From assembly GCF_017591425.1 (NCBI RefSeq), contig NW_024466307.1:2726001-2790000 (forward strand): DNA of 64,000 nucleotides, given 5' to 3'. The position numbers were made by a program, and so were the translations under genes. A model generated the notes under the pieces. It ran no database searches. It was not told the origin of the DNA and was given only the letters and a program-made list of their open reading frames with translations. The DNA comes from Ochotona curzoniae (lineage: Eukaryota; Chordata; Mammalia; Lagomorpha; Ochotonidae). Each line of letters starts with the position of its first letter. Positions within the stretch are counted from its first letter, which is position 1. Below, piece after piece: positions 47,031 to 57,540 of the stretch.

Positions 47031-48104
47031 CTTGCTTTGCCAGCTTGAACACAAATGAGACTACAACTTTTTATTTTTTCAGTCTGCATTAGGGTCCAGC
47101 ATGGGTGTACCAGGGCAATGCTAGGGGGGTTCACTGCTTTCATGGGAACTCTTCCCTACCCCCGCCTCCCCCGAGCTCTGCAGCCACCCTGGGCCCCTTC
47201 CTTGTCAAGCATCAGGTCCTGCTTCAAGATGCACCAGAGTCCTGCTCTGAGCAGCTCTTGCTTCTGCTCCCAGTAATACGCTGCAAAGTACACAAGTGAT
47301 GATTAGAGATCAACTTTGCAGAATATGCCTAGGGGCCAGGGAACGGTGGGGGGAGTAAGGAAAAAAGATTTGATAGTGTCTGTTTGAAAAACTAAAATCA
47401 AGATGATCTTATTTAAACGTGATGTGTCTTTGAGCATATATATGATGAAATTTAGCTTACACTCTTAATTGCAATCATGTCCTGATTTCTAGAAAAAAAA
47501 AAAAACAGGAGAATGAATCAAATGTTCTTTTGTTGAAGGGGGATGAGTAGTATAATTTTTCTAACAAAATTGCTTGACTTCACATTGACTCTTATGGCAG
47601 AATGACAAGGGTCATGTTGAAGCAACATGCCAGGGCTCCATCCATTTTCCAGAGAGCTACTCTTAACCCTTTGATATTCAAATCATTCTCCTTTTGAAGA
47701 GCTTACCCAGCTATCACTCTTGTTGTTTTGTTGACTGAGCTACCCCCCACACACCACATTCTCATTTGCCTATGGAATAGTTCTTCCAAATTGCTTTCAA
47801 TGACTTCATAAAATCCTGCATCTTTTGCAAGATTAGCAATTTTACACTGCAAAGGAAATGCATTTTATTTACATTGTATTGCAGAATGTTTATAACATCT
47901 ACAATCAGCAAAATTGGCTGGCTGAGTGGGGCGAGATGCTGCTGTGAAGTTGGGAGGGCTATTGAAGTGGGGACTAATTTAGTAAGTGGTCAGTTCATTA
48001 GTGCATATTTTCCTGTTATGACCAATTTTTGCTTCCCTACACAACTTGGCAACTACTGGGATTCAGATGATGATAATGAGTAGTTGGGTAACAAGAGACT
48101 TCTG
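47031..48104. other. Sequence between two L1 pieces
   Basis: About 1 kb separates the two plus-strand L1 pieces. It contains an A-run at 47493-47506 and no recognisable gene or SINE. It could be a later insertion of unknown type or unique DNA between two separate L1 fragments. Confidence 0.35.
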
Positions 48105-48262
48105 TACTACACAGCATTAAAAAGGAATGTGGTGTGTATTGACACGGAAAAACCATTCATAATGCATTGTCAAATGAAGAAAAGCAAGTTCTGAATGAAC
48201 AGCAAATGAAATAGTAATAAATGTTAGTATATGCTTTGAAAATGTAAATAAAACCACCTGGC
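48105..48262 (+). mobile_element. L1 3' fragment, probably continuing the one at 46690
   Basis: 'acacagcattaaaaaggaat', 'gtattgacacggaaaaacca', 'tgtcaaatgaagaaaagcaa' is the sequence that follows the preceding L1 fragment in the L1M consensus, so the two may be parts of one insertion. Confidence 0.68.
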
Positions 48263-48379
48263 AGAAATTTTAAACTCTTTGCAGTCATTTCTGATGGGTA
48301 GGTGGGAGTAGATAAAACCCATCAGAAGCTCGCTTTTGATGAGCATTTACTGGAATATTTGAAAATTATTTTTTCTTTC

Positions 48380-48652
48380 TTTCAGAGTCCTAGACATGAA
48401 CAGAGCAAGTTCCCACCTGCTGGTTCACTGCTCCAAATGTCTGAAAACCCCAGGACTGGGCTGGGTTGGAGTCAAAAGCAAGGAATTCAGTCCAAGTCTC
48501 CCATGTGGATGGCAGAAACTCGGTCATTTGAGCCACTACCTGCTGCCTCCCACGGTCTACACTGGTTGGAGCCTGGAGTTAGGAGCTGGATCCAGAAGCT
48601 GGATCCATCACTGTCAGATGTCTCAACCAGCACCTTAGCTGCTAGAACCAAA
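48380..48652 (-). mobile_element. CSINE, old copy
   Basis: 'ttcccacctgctggttcact', 'cccatgtggatggcagaaac', 'gctgcctcccacggtctaca' and the degenerate head complement 'gcaccttagctgctagaacc' indicate a minus-strand C-repeat. A near-duplicate 'agctggatcca' occurs twice around 48585-48610. Confidence 0.8.
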
Positions 48653-49214
48653 GTTTGCCCTAAGAATTTTCATTGCCCACGTCAAAGGAATTTTAAAAGG
48701 ATTCTTCAGCCGGAACTGACTTTACTATAAACATCTGGGAGCTCATTTTCAAAAGTACGAAGCCACAGACACTGAGAATCTGTGTTTTTCAGAGAACCAC
48801 GTTGTACTTGGTGCTCACTGGTCTATAAGGACCCCTAAGACTTCCACAGCCATTCTTCAAAGAGCCAGCAATGCAGGAGACAAGCAAAGCCTCCTTTGAG
48901 GTAACAAACAGTGCTGGCCTTCAATGGCCAAAGCCCCAACAAGACGGTGCAGCTGTATGAATACAGAGACATGGCCGTGCCCATTTCTTAATTGCTCAGC
49001 CCCCACCTAGGGTTCTATGGGTTGAGCACCGGGTGAGATTTAGCCCCGAGTGCAAGACGGTCACCAACAGAGGAAAATGCAACCCTGTCTCCGTTGTGGG
49101 AAGACAATCAGTCAGGCTGACCCGAAGGTCAGCTGGAGCTCCACTCAGATCCAACAAACGTCTTGATGGGGTTGCTCATGAGATGTGGTGGTCCACTGCA
49201 CCGCATACGGCATC
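48653..49214. other. Unique-looking DNA
   Basis: No gene or repeat is recognised; 49020-49200 is CpG-richer than its neighbours. Confidence 0.4.
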
Positions 49215-49285
49215 ACCATCTTGGCCCTATCCTGCAAATGAGGAAGGGCAGAACCATGATTTGAACTGAGGACTTCGGATGGCCT
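49215..49285 (-). mobile_element. MIR fragment
   Basis: 'tcctgcaaatgaggaagggc' and 'agaaccatgatttgaactga' match the MIR 3' and core region in reverse orientation. Confidence 0.6.
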
Positions 49286-49289
49286 GTGC

Positions 49290-49558
49290 TGTGGATTCCT
49301 CTCTCACAGCAGACTGAAGGCTGTTCCTCAGATGGCAAATGGCTACAAGAGTTAGGGCTGCACCAGGCTGAAGCCAGGAGCCAGGAACTCCATCTAGTCT
49401 CCCACTCAAGAACTTGGGCCATTCTCCTCTGCTTCCCTCATGCATTAATAAAGAGCTGGACTGGAAGCACAACAGTCAGAGCTCAAACTGAGCACTTCGA
49501 TACGGGAAGCAGGCATCTCAGTCATGACTTAAGCCTTTGTGCCACAACACCCAGCCCT
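49290..49558 (-). mobile_element. CSINE, partial
   Basis: 'ggctgaagccaggagccagg', 'acttgggccattctcctctg' and the head complement 'gcctttgtgccacaacaccc' identify a minus-strand C-repeat. It is the last CSINE before a SINE-free zone of about 11 kb. Confidence 0.9.
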
Positions 49559-52500
49559 TGACTAAGCAGCTTAAAAATGGCCTGAGTGTGTTTATTATGG
49601 GAACGCAAAACAAGTCATTCCCCTGTTGCAGGGTGGATACAAACTCCTTCTTAAATTCATTCTTCAGATAGTATATGAAGTGGAAAAAAAATTTTTTCTT
49701 TGATGGAAAATGTCTGGGAGCCATGGCTTTGAAAATTTTTCTAGAAAGTTGTTCTCCACATCTAAAACGATAGGGAAATGACCTGTTGCTGATGCACTCC
49801 AAATTCTCTTTCTCCTAAGTGGCTGTCTTTGTCCCTGTGAGGCCCCAGCACTGTGGTCACTGATGAACAGCTTCAAAACCTGATGAGAAATACTAACTTG
49901 CAGCTGTTTGGAGACCAGCATTGGGATCCTAAGCGTTACTATCTGGGCTCAGCCAGCACTAGCATGGCAAGCAGGAGCGGGCAGGGTTCCCTAATTGCCC
50001 CATCTACAACAAACCCTGAGAAATGTTTTTCTTTATGGAAAATGGTCCCAGAAAGAAAGGCAAGTGAGTGCCGAGAAGTTACATGATTGTATTAGATAGT
50101 CTCATGATTATGTTTCTGTTACAATTAGACTCCTGACACTGGCAGCCTCTTGCTGAACTTACAAACTTGCTGATTCCCTGGATAGGACATTTCTCCACAG
50201 TTCGGTGCCTGTCTTCCTTGAAGAGCGGGAATATACCTTTTGGTTTGCCTGTTGCTTGGTGGAGACAGTGTACATCCAACACGGCTCTGGTCTTCTGGCT
50301 GCAGGCACCCCCCGGTGAGGCAGTCTTTGTGACTGCTGAGGACCGAGACGGTGATTGGCAACGAAAACGCTCTTGGGCCTTACATTTTTGCTGGAAGAAA
50401 AAAGAAATGTCTGGCAGGTGACTTTATCATTCACCATTCCGCTGTTCCCTTCTGGTGGACTACACGCACAAGCACGCTCATCCCAGCCTCACACCAACTA
50501 CCGAGTTAAGGGTCATGAGCTGGGAGCCTGGCGACCTCAGGCTGTGGACAGCCTGCAGCAGAGGCCATGTCCGCTTTCAGGGACCGCCGTGCTGGGCTTC
50601 ACCTAGGACACTGAACGTCTGCTGATCCCTTGTTATTCCACACCTACCCCTTCCTGTGGTCAGGGAAATGTGGCCGAGATTACCCTGTCTAGAACTAACC
50701 TGGGATGACTCACGGCAGGCCGAAGGTGTGTGTCTCCAGACACCTCTGGGGTCTAGCATCCTGTCAGCAGAGAGATGCCTCTGATTTTCACTTGGCCTTC
50801 CTAAGGCTTTTGCAAAACAAGCAGAACAAAAACCCCCTGCCACTCAGAGCTGGCACTGGCTCTCATCCCTAATGGCCACCTTGAGGGGTGTCAGCATTGT
50901 CGATTCTGAAGGATCTTTGCCATCTGAGCTTTTTCAGTGTCCAGGCTCATGTAGTCTTGAGTCCAATCAAGCGAGTTCTTCAGCAAGCAGAACCAGTGCC
51001 AGAGACACAGCGCTGCAGAGCTGCTACACGTGCTCTTTAGTCCATGGATCGAGTGACCCAGGCAGTGTGTCCAGCAGCCAGGACCAAGGCTGTAGTTCTA
51101 GAAGAACCCTGATCTGTGCAATCACAAGAACTGTCTGCTGGTTTTGGTAGTTCCAGGACGTATCAAAGACACTCTTAAGAAGAAAGTGAAAGTTCACATA
51201 CATTTGTCTGAGAAGTTGGGATTTTGTGACCCTGAGTTTTCATTTGTTTCTTCCATTCCCTGAAACTTCTCTAACCTGAAAAGGAACACAAACTTGTGAC
51301 TTTGTCCTGCAAATCGCCAACAGGAAGTGAAAACTCGGAGTGAAAACTGGGGGGGATATGTCACCAGACGACTCTGTGTCAAGCTGAAATTTCAACCGCT
51401 GACTGGGACCATGCTGTGAAGTATAAATGACATGTTAACGAGCACTTGAGGAGAAGGGCGTATGGAGCCGGCGAGCCTGGCATTGGAGTTCAGCGCACCT
51501 TGGGCCGTAATGAAACACGTTTGGTGGTCTCAGCCTCCCTAGTGGACATTTTCCCACATTAGAAAACCAGCACAAGATTTCATGCAATTCCCCACAAAGG
51601 ACCATTTGCAGCACTGCCAAAACCAGAACTGGAGTGTGGATGGGGTGACTGGTGGAGAAACCACAGGGAGTCTTTTCCGTCCAAAGTGATTCTCGGCCTG
51701 AGTTGACAAGGAAAAGAGCCGCCCGTGTGGTCTCACTGCTGTGTTCCACACTGTCACTGAGCATGTGGCCTGCTGATGTCCAGCTCCTTCACCATTCCCG
51801 AGCTTGACCTCTCCATCCTGACAACACCGGCTCCCCAGCTAGCGGGCTGAACACGTGGTCCAGCCAGAGTTTGCAGAACCGGACTCCCTCCCCCTCATTC
51901 CCAACTCTCCTCCCTCTCTCTTTCTCTCCCTCTCCAGAGGAGGGCACAGGCTCACCTCCTCCAGGGAGCCCTCTATCAGGACAAGGGCACACATCCCTCC
52001 ATTTTTGCACTGCTGTGCTTATCTACAAAGGAGGAGTTAATGCATTCTCATATACATCAGGTCACCCATGTCTCTATTATTGTTCTGTTCAATTTAGAGC
52101 CTAAGTGAACATTTAAAAGGGAAAGGGAAAAAGCAAACAACAAAGAACCCAAAGCTCAGACATGAGACATTCTACTCCTGATCACATCATCTCCACAGCA
52201 GACAATTCTACAGTCCTTCTCCTCTTTGGAAACCTGACTCTGACTCCTTGACACTGATCCCACATGTTACAGTGTGATTCGTATTTTCACTGTTGCCTTG
52301 GGAAGACCTGGTCTAATCCAACTCTACCATACATGCAGCCCAGATCCTTAAGCAACACCAGGCATTCTGTCGAGGACTGGGGATGGCAGTGCCAGCACCA
52401 AGAGGACAAAACGCGGCCCGGGCCCATTGCCTGGGACCCTAGGGCTACAAGTGGAAAGCCCCTCGCTCGCTCTGGCTTGGGCAAGGCACGAGGTCTGGGT

Positions 52501-53859
52501 ACAGTCTGGGTCTCTTTCCTCTTCCAAAAATGGAATGGGGCAAGTCTAGCTTTCACCTGGAGGAATGTAACATGGGCATGGGCCAGGGGAGGCCCTGGGC
52601 ACCAGCCAGCCAGCAGCAGAGTGCAGTGGTGGGGGGGGGGGGAGGTGTCTCAGCACAGTCCTTCCTGCAGTAGCCTTTTCTGGGGCCCTCTCTGCCCTAA
52701 GGTTACATTCTTACACAGAGATCTTCCAGGCCCTCTCCTTGGAGCTTTCTGCCTGTACCCTGGGGGAAAGAGAGGCTGTGATAAAACAGCGGGAGGAACC
52801 AGAGGTGGGCCTCTCAGTCCTGCTGCACTGCATGTGTCTGCTGAGCATGGAGAACAATACAGTGGAAGGAACTGGAGTCCTTGGGTGGCTGGATCTGCAG
52901 GAGCAGGCTGGGAGAAGGGGGCACTTACTGGTGGCAGGGGATGTGCTGATGGCTGGCGGTCGCGGTTGCACAGGCCCAGGCCCAGCCTGGAGACCCCCCA
53001 AAAAAGTTCACCCAAGTGCAGCAAGTCAGTCTGACCTGCCACATGCCCACACCCAAGTTGGAAGCTGTTTGTCTGTTAGCCATTGCAACGTCAAGCAAAG
53101 CAAACGCTGGCTAAGGAGTCAGCAGGTCATCACAACAAACAGAAAATTCATCAGGAGGTGGAAGATGGGCCAGGGCCACTCCACAGTCACCTGGGAAAAC
53201 AAAGGCAGTGGAAGCCACTCAGGGGCTGCAGAGAAAGCCAGAAGAGCCATGGGCCGCCAAGCTCAGAATGGAGAGGCCCCAGGGCCACCTGTCCCCTGGG
53301 GCTCTTCAGCCCTGAAGCTGGCACTGTCGACCTGCCTGCCTGCTCCGGAAGGCTGGCTGAATGCAGCCGGGGAGCTTCCTAAAATACCGCGGGGCCTGAT
53401 GCAATACCAGTGCGTGATGGCACTGCATTGCGATGCGGTGACAGCGTGACCCTTCTGGGCCTCCACGTGACTTCATTGGAGAGACGGTGTGGGGGCAAGT
53501 GAGCCTCATGTTCCCAACAGAGAAGGGGTCTGGCTGGAACAGTGAAATCCAATGTTGTGGAAGTAATGGAGCGACCCTGTCCAGGACAGAGGGCTGGGCG
53601 CCTGGGGGAGTGGCTCGGGCAGGGCCTGTCAAGCCAAGGCAGCGGGAGGCCTGGAGTTGCTGCGGGGCCTCTGCAGGCAGCCCCGCCCTCCCAGCTTGCC
53701 CTGGGGGCCAAGGCCAAGGAGTTGCACCAGCCGCGCCAGAGGAGCCAGGCCTCCCCTTGAGAGAGGCGCCAAGAGTCCCTATGGACCGGCAGCTCCCCGC
53801 AGGTTTGGCCTGGGTCATCTCCGAGTAAACAAGGGCTGCCTAGCTCTCCAGCTCCTGCA
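49559..53859. other. Repeat-free flank of the CpG island
   Basis: No SINE, L1 or MIR is recognised over 4.3 kb. GC content rises from about 52.2 kb. Open frames (50872-51150 plus, serine-rich; 52264-53034 plus, 256 codons; 53379-53951 minus, 190 codons) have no recognised domain and overlap frames on the other strand. An unrecognised exon cannot be excluded. A G12 run lies at 52631-52642. Confidence 0.45.
52631..52642. repeat. G12 homopolymer
   Basis: An uninterrupted run of 12 G, flanked by 'tggt' and 'aggtg'. Run length may be unreliable. Confidence 0.9.
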
Positions 53860-55520
53860 AACCAGCAAGCGCCGGTGGCCGGCTCTGCGCGAGGATCTGA
53901 ATTCTGGAACCTTGCAGAGAAACCAAGTCTCCCCCCTCCTCCCCAGGCCACTCCGGTTTTCCCGGCTCAGAGGGCCGCAGGTGGGCCACAGGGAGGGAGA
54001 GTCAGGTTGAGGACGTTGGCCGCTCTGTGGCCAAAACGTGGCCGGGGTGTCCACCGCGCCCCCTCTGCCATCCCCGCCCCCAGGGGCTCAGGCACCCAGA
54101 ACTTGAAGCTGCAGCAGCACGAGGCGAAAAGCGTATGCTGTTGCATTTCTGATCAGTTCCTACGTTCGGCAGGAAAACACAGCTCCCTCCCCCTCCTTCC
54201 TGGTGGCTCTCCAGGCAGGTCTGTTCCCCGAAGCCACCAGGCAGCGCCTCTCACTTTGTCTTGGCAGGGCACAGGCGTCAGACCAAGTGGGAGGAAGAAA
54301 CATTAACTTCAACAGCTGTTTCTTGACCCCGGCTGTCAGTCTTCCCAAGAATAAATTTTTGGAGAGTCCTATTTGAAACAAAGAGGGAGTTTGGTGTGGG
54401 GGAGCAAGGGGAAGGAGGGTTGGAGAGGGTGATGGTTGGGGGGGGTGAGGAAAAGTTGGAGGGGCCCCGGTGCGCGCGCGCTCCCCGGCGCAGGGGGTGG
54501 GCGCCGGGCCGCCCCGAGAGCCCCGAGCGGGGTGTGCCAGGCCCGGGCCGGGCGGCTCTCAGCCTCCCTCTCCCCGCGCCCTGCGCCCCGCGCCGCCCGC
54601 GGCTCCCCCCGGCGCGCGCGCACTGGCAGCGCCGGCGGTGGGAGCCGCCGCGCGACTACAGTAATTCCCCAGCTCGGGCGGCTTGAAACTGCTCGGGCTG
54701 AATAGCATTTGCTGTTCCGGCCGGCGGCCGCCTCCCACCGCCGCCGCCGCGCCGCGCGCCCGCACCGCGGCCCTCATTATCCCGGAAGTGGCGCTGACAC
54801 GGGCGCGCGGCCACCGCAAGTTTGTCAACAGCGGCAAACTTCGCCCGCGTGGGGTCCGCTGCCACCCCACCCCCGCCCACGGCTGCGTGCCGCACCCCCC
54901 CGCACACAAACACGCCCCGGGAGCCTGCCCGCCTCGCGGCCTGGCCCCTCCACGCTGATTGATCTGTTTTCCTGGAAGGCTGGGTTATGGAGGGGGGGTC
55001 CCCAGGGGTCAGGGGCGGCCGGAGGTTGGGTGGTGGGAAGAGGCAACAGGCTGGCGGGGACTGAGTCTGGTAGGCAGGCGGCCGCGTGGGCCCCGTGGGG
55101 TCCCGTGTGTGCACCCCCGACCTAACCAGCCACCAAGGTTATTTGGGATTGGTAGTGGGACGAGGCTGGTGGTGTGAGGGGCGCCTGTGTAAGACCCTTC
55201 TGCAGGCGTCGGCAGAAGGAGGGGGCACTGGAGTCAGGAGATGTGGCCCACACCTCGACGGCAGCGAGTGTGAAGCGGCCTGTGTGTGCCGTGAGCCCCG
55301 GAGCGCCCTCACACCAGTCCCGGTCGACCCCCAAGGTTCGGTTGGAGTCTCCCGCCACGCAGGGCAGCGCGGTGCTATGGGCTACCTCACCCCAGCAGCG
55401 TAGTGGCGTCTGCTTTACCCTTTTTCACCCTGCTGGCACTCATGCCCTCTAGAGCTGCGCAGGTGCGCGGGGTCGGGGTAGGGAGTCCAGGCCGGCTTCG
55501 CGGGAGCCGGGACCCTGGAC
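53860..55520. promoter_or_regulatory. CpG island, candidate promoter or first exon
   Basis: The core 54465-54960 is extremely GC-rich; by eye about 30 CpGs fall in the 180 bases 54481-54660, whereas the rest of the window is CpG-poor. It holds two NotI sites (54724-54731 and 55078-55085), an ETS-type CCGGAAGTGGCG at 54782-54793, alternating CG runs (about 54473-54481 and 54612-54621) and G/C boxes. There is no obvious TATA. CpG islands like this usually mark promoters of housekeeping or developmental genes. The gene, its direction and exact start are not determinable here. Frames of 90-150 codons on both strands follow from the scarcity of stop codons in GC-rich DNA and are not reliable. Confidence 0.85.
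54782..54793 (+). promoter_or_regulatory. ETS-type site in the CpG island
   Basis: CCGGAAGTGGCG is a strong match to the ETS/GABP consensus (CCGGAAGTG). It lies near the middle of the CpG island, as often seen at TATA-less promoters. Occupancy is inference. Confidence 0.5.
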
Positions 55521-56700
55521 CCCAGACTATGCCACTTGGGAGCCATAGGTCCTGGGGAGGAGCGAAATTTCCAGATGCTAGTGCTAACTTTTTGTCTTGG
55601 TTTGGACCCCACCCACAGCACCTGTTCCTACTGGAGGGGTCAGACGCTGACCAGGGTGAGTGCAATGTAATGACAGGTCAGCTGGGGGAGGCCCAGCGGG
55701 AGGCCCATAACCCAGCGCCTTGAATTGGAAATCCATTCATGAAGAGACCAGCATCTGTACGCCCTGTCCCCTGCTCTCCTGAGGCTCCTAAGGCATGGGG
55801 AGCCAGGAACTCAACTCACTTCTATGGGTTAGCTGCTAGGAACCCGGTTTTAAGCAAAATTAGGCCTACAGTGCTGTATCTTTCATAACAAACAAGTACG
55901 GCGCTTTCCTCTGTTTTCCAAATTGCCCTAAAATCCAGGAAAATTGTGTTAGCGCCCCCCCCCCCCCCCGGGCCAGTTTACCTTCAACACAAAACACAAA
56001 CAAAACCTGAAGAAAATGCAACAGAAGCGTTTCTTTGAACTGGAAGATAGTACTGACAAATCAAGCTGTTTCCACGCGGCCCTTCACAGGGGCACACACC
56101 GACATACATGTACACACTGATAAACTAATTTCTTCAGGTTCGATAGCGTGAATTTCCCTACTTGGTCATGCTTCAAAAATTTCCCTGAGTTGTTCAGACC
56201 TCTTCCTTTGCGTGTTGTTTTATTTCTGTGCTTATGTCCACAAAGTCCTACTGGCCATGTTGTGCTTCAAGGGCACGTGGAGGATTCCGTTGTCAAGTTC
56301 ACACGCAGGAGTTACTTACCCTGGTGGTTATTCGGTCAGAGTGTAAAATGCCTGATTTACAAAGGCGGGAGGACCTGCCGCAGAGCCAGGTAACGTAGGG
56401 CCCCAGGGATCCGTCTTATTTACAAATGAACCTGCTTGGCAATTCTGTCCGCAATTTCCTAGTTGCAGGAGGATAATTTTCAGTGTTTGGTTTGTAGTTC
56501 CGGAATGGGAGCTGTAAGCACGAGGAAACAATTCCTTTCTGCAGCCATGTGAGCACTGTGCCCATCTGGATTGAGTTACTTCGTAAGGTAAATATCACTA
56601 AATGTGCGTGGCGCTGGGCGGGGATGGAAGGCCCTGGAAAGCGCTAGAAGGTGCTGGAAGGGTGAAAACGGTCCAGTGTGAAATGCTGGAAGATGTCAAA
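55521..56700. other. Repeat-free CpG-island shore
   Basis: CpG density falls quickly. A C15 run at 55955-55969 is the only simple repeat. A splice-donor-like 'cagagccaggtaacg' occurs at about 56380 but no exon can be assigned. Confidence 0.4.
55955..55969. repeat. C15 homopolymer
   Basis: A run of 15 C between 'agcg' and 'gggcc'; its length is probably polymorphic or assembly-sensitive. Confidence 0.9.
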
Positions 56701-57120
56701 CAGCTGACTGTGTGTGCAGAGCTAATTGGGTCAGCTCTGGAACTCTTTTAAGTGGGAGATTAATTTGAAAAAAAAATTTTTTTGGAAGTATTTTCAGTTT
56801 AATTTTGGTTACATTTAGGTTATTTTAGTTGGTATGATTATTAGAATTTTACCCCAGGAATTCAATTAAAACAGACCCTCCTGAAAAATATATACTCTCT
56901 GATGAATTATGTTTCCAAATGAAAAAGCAGGATTCGAATTTCATGCTAATTACACCTTAAATAATGAAGCTCTTTTAATTATTTTTATTTAAAGGCAAAC
57001 TATCTATATAGATAACAGCCAAAGCAAACCAACTTGCTTTAAAAATTAATGAATATTAATGAAGTTCATAAAGAGCATGATACTGCCCCTGCCTGCCTCA
57101 GGAAAACAAACATACTGGCC
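56700..57120. promoter_or_regulatory. AT-rich repeat-free block with octamer/TAAT motifs
   Basis: The block contains 'agctaattgggtcagctctg' (from about 56721), 'gagattaatttg' (56756), the octamer ATGCTAAT followed by TACA (56943-56954), 'cttttaattatttttattta' (from about 56972) and 'aattaatgaatattaatgaa' (from about 57044). The density of intact homeodomain-type cores and the lack of repeats suggest an enhancer near the CpG-island gene. This is inference. Confidence 0.4.
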
Positions 57121-57540
57121 TCATTCTCCCAAAATAACAACCTTTAGCTACTGATGGTTAGAAGGATCTGATTGCTAAAAAGATGGTAGGCAAGGCAGTG
57201 TTTTGCAGTTCCTACGACTTGCCCTGTTGATGAGACTGAGAACTCGTCCCCAGAACACAATCTGTTTTATCTTTTTCTATATCTGAATGCTACTTCTTTT
57301 CATTAATTTGCCATCTCAGGATACTTCTTTCTGTTTCTATTCCCACCTCTCTGCGTTCCCCTCCCTCCTCATTTTTGTAGTTCACATGAGTGAGCAACGG
57401 GGGGGGGGGGAGTTTTCAGGCCTTCCCCTCTATTTGATATAGAGATAATAGCATCATTAGTCAGTGTTTTCATTCATCTAAATCTGTCTAAGCATACTGG
57501 AAGCTGCCCGTGAAATTTTCCAATGAAAGTGACAAATGGA
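57121..57540. other. AT-rich unique DNA with a poly-G run
   Basis: No repeat or gene is identified apart from the G12 run at 57399-57410. Confidence 0.4.
57399..57410. repeat. G12 homopolymer
   Basis: Twelve G in a row between 'gcaac' and 'agttttc'. Confidence 0.9.

Noticed and set aside
52264..53034. 256-codon plus-strand open frame, the longest in the window
   Set aside because: It lies in GC-rich DNA where stops are rare, crosses a G12 tract, overlaps long frames on the other strand, and its Trp/Gly/Pro-rich translation shows no domain.
53379..53951. 190-codon minus-strand frame
   Set aside because: Overlaps plus frames of similar length in GC-rich sequence; composition is Ala/Pro/Gly/Arg-rich with no motif, as expected by chance.
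54656..55114. Long frames on both strands in the CpG island core
   Set aside because: Lack of stop codons in very GC-rich DNA explains them; they are mutually overlapping and Pro/Arg-rich.
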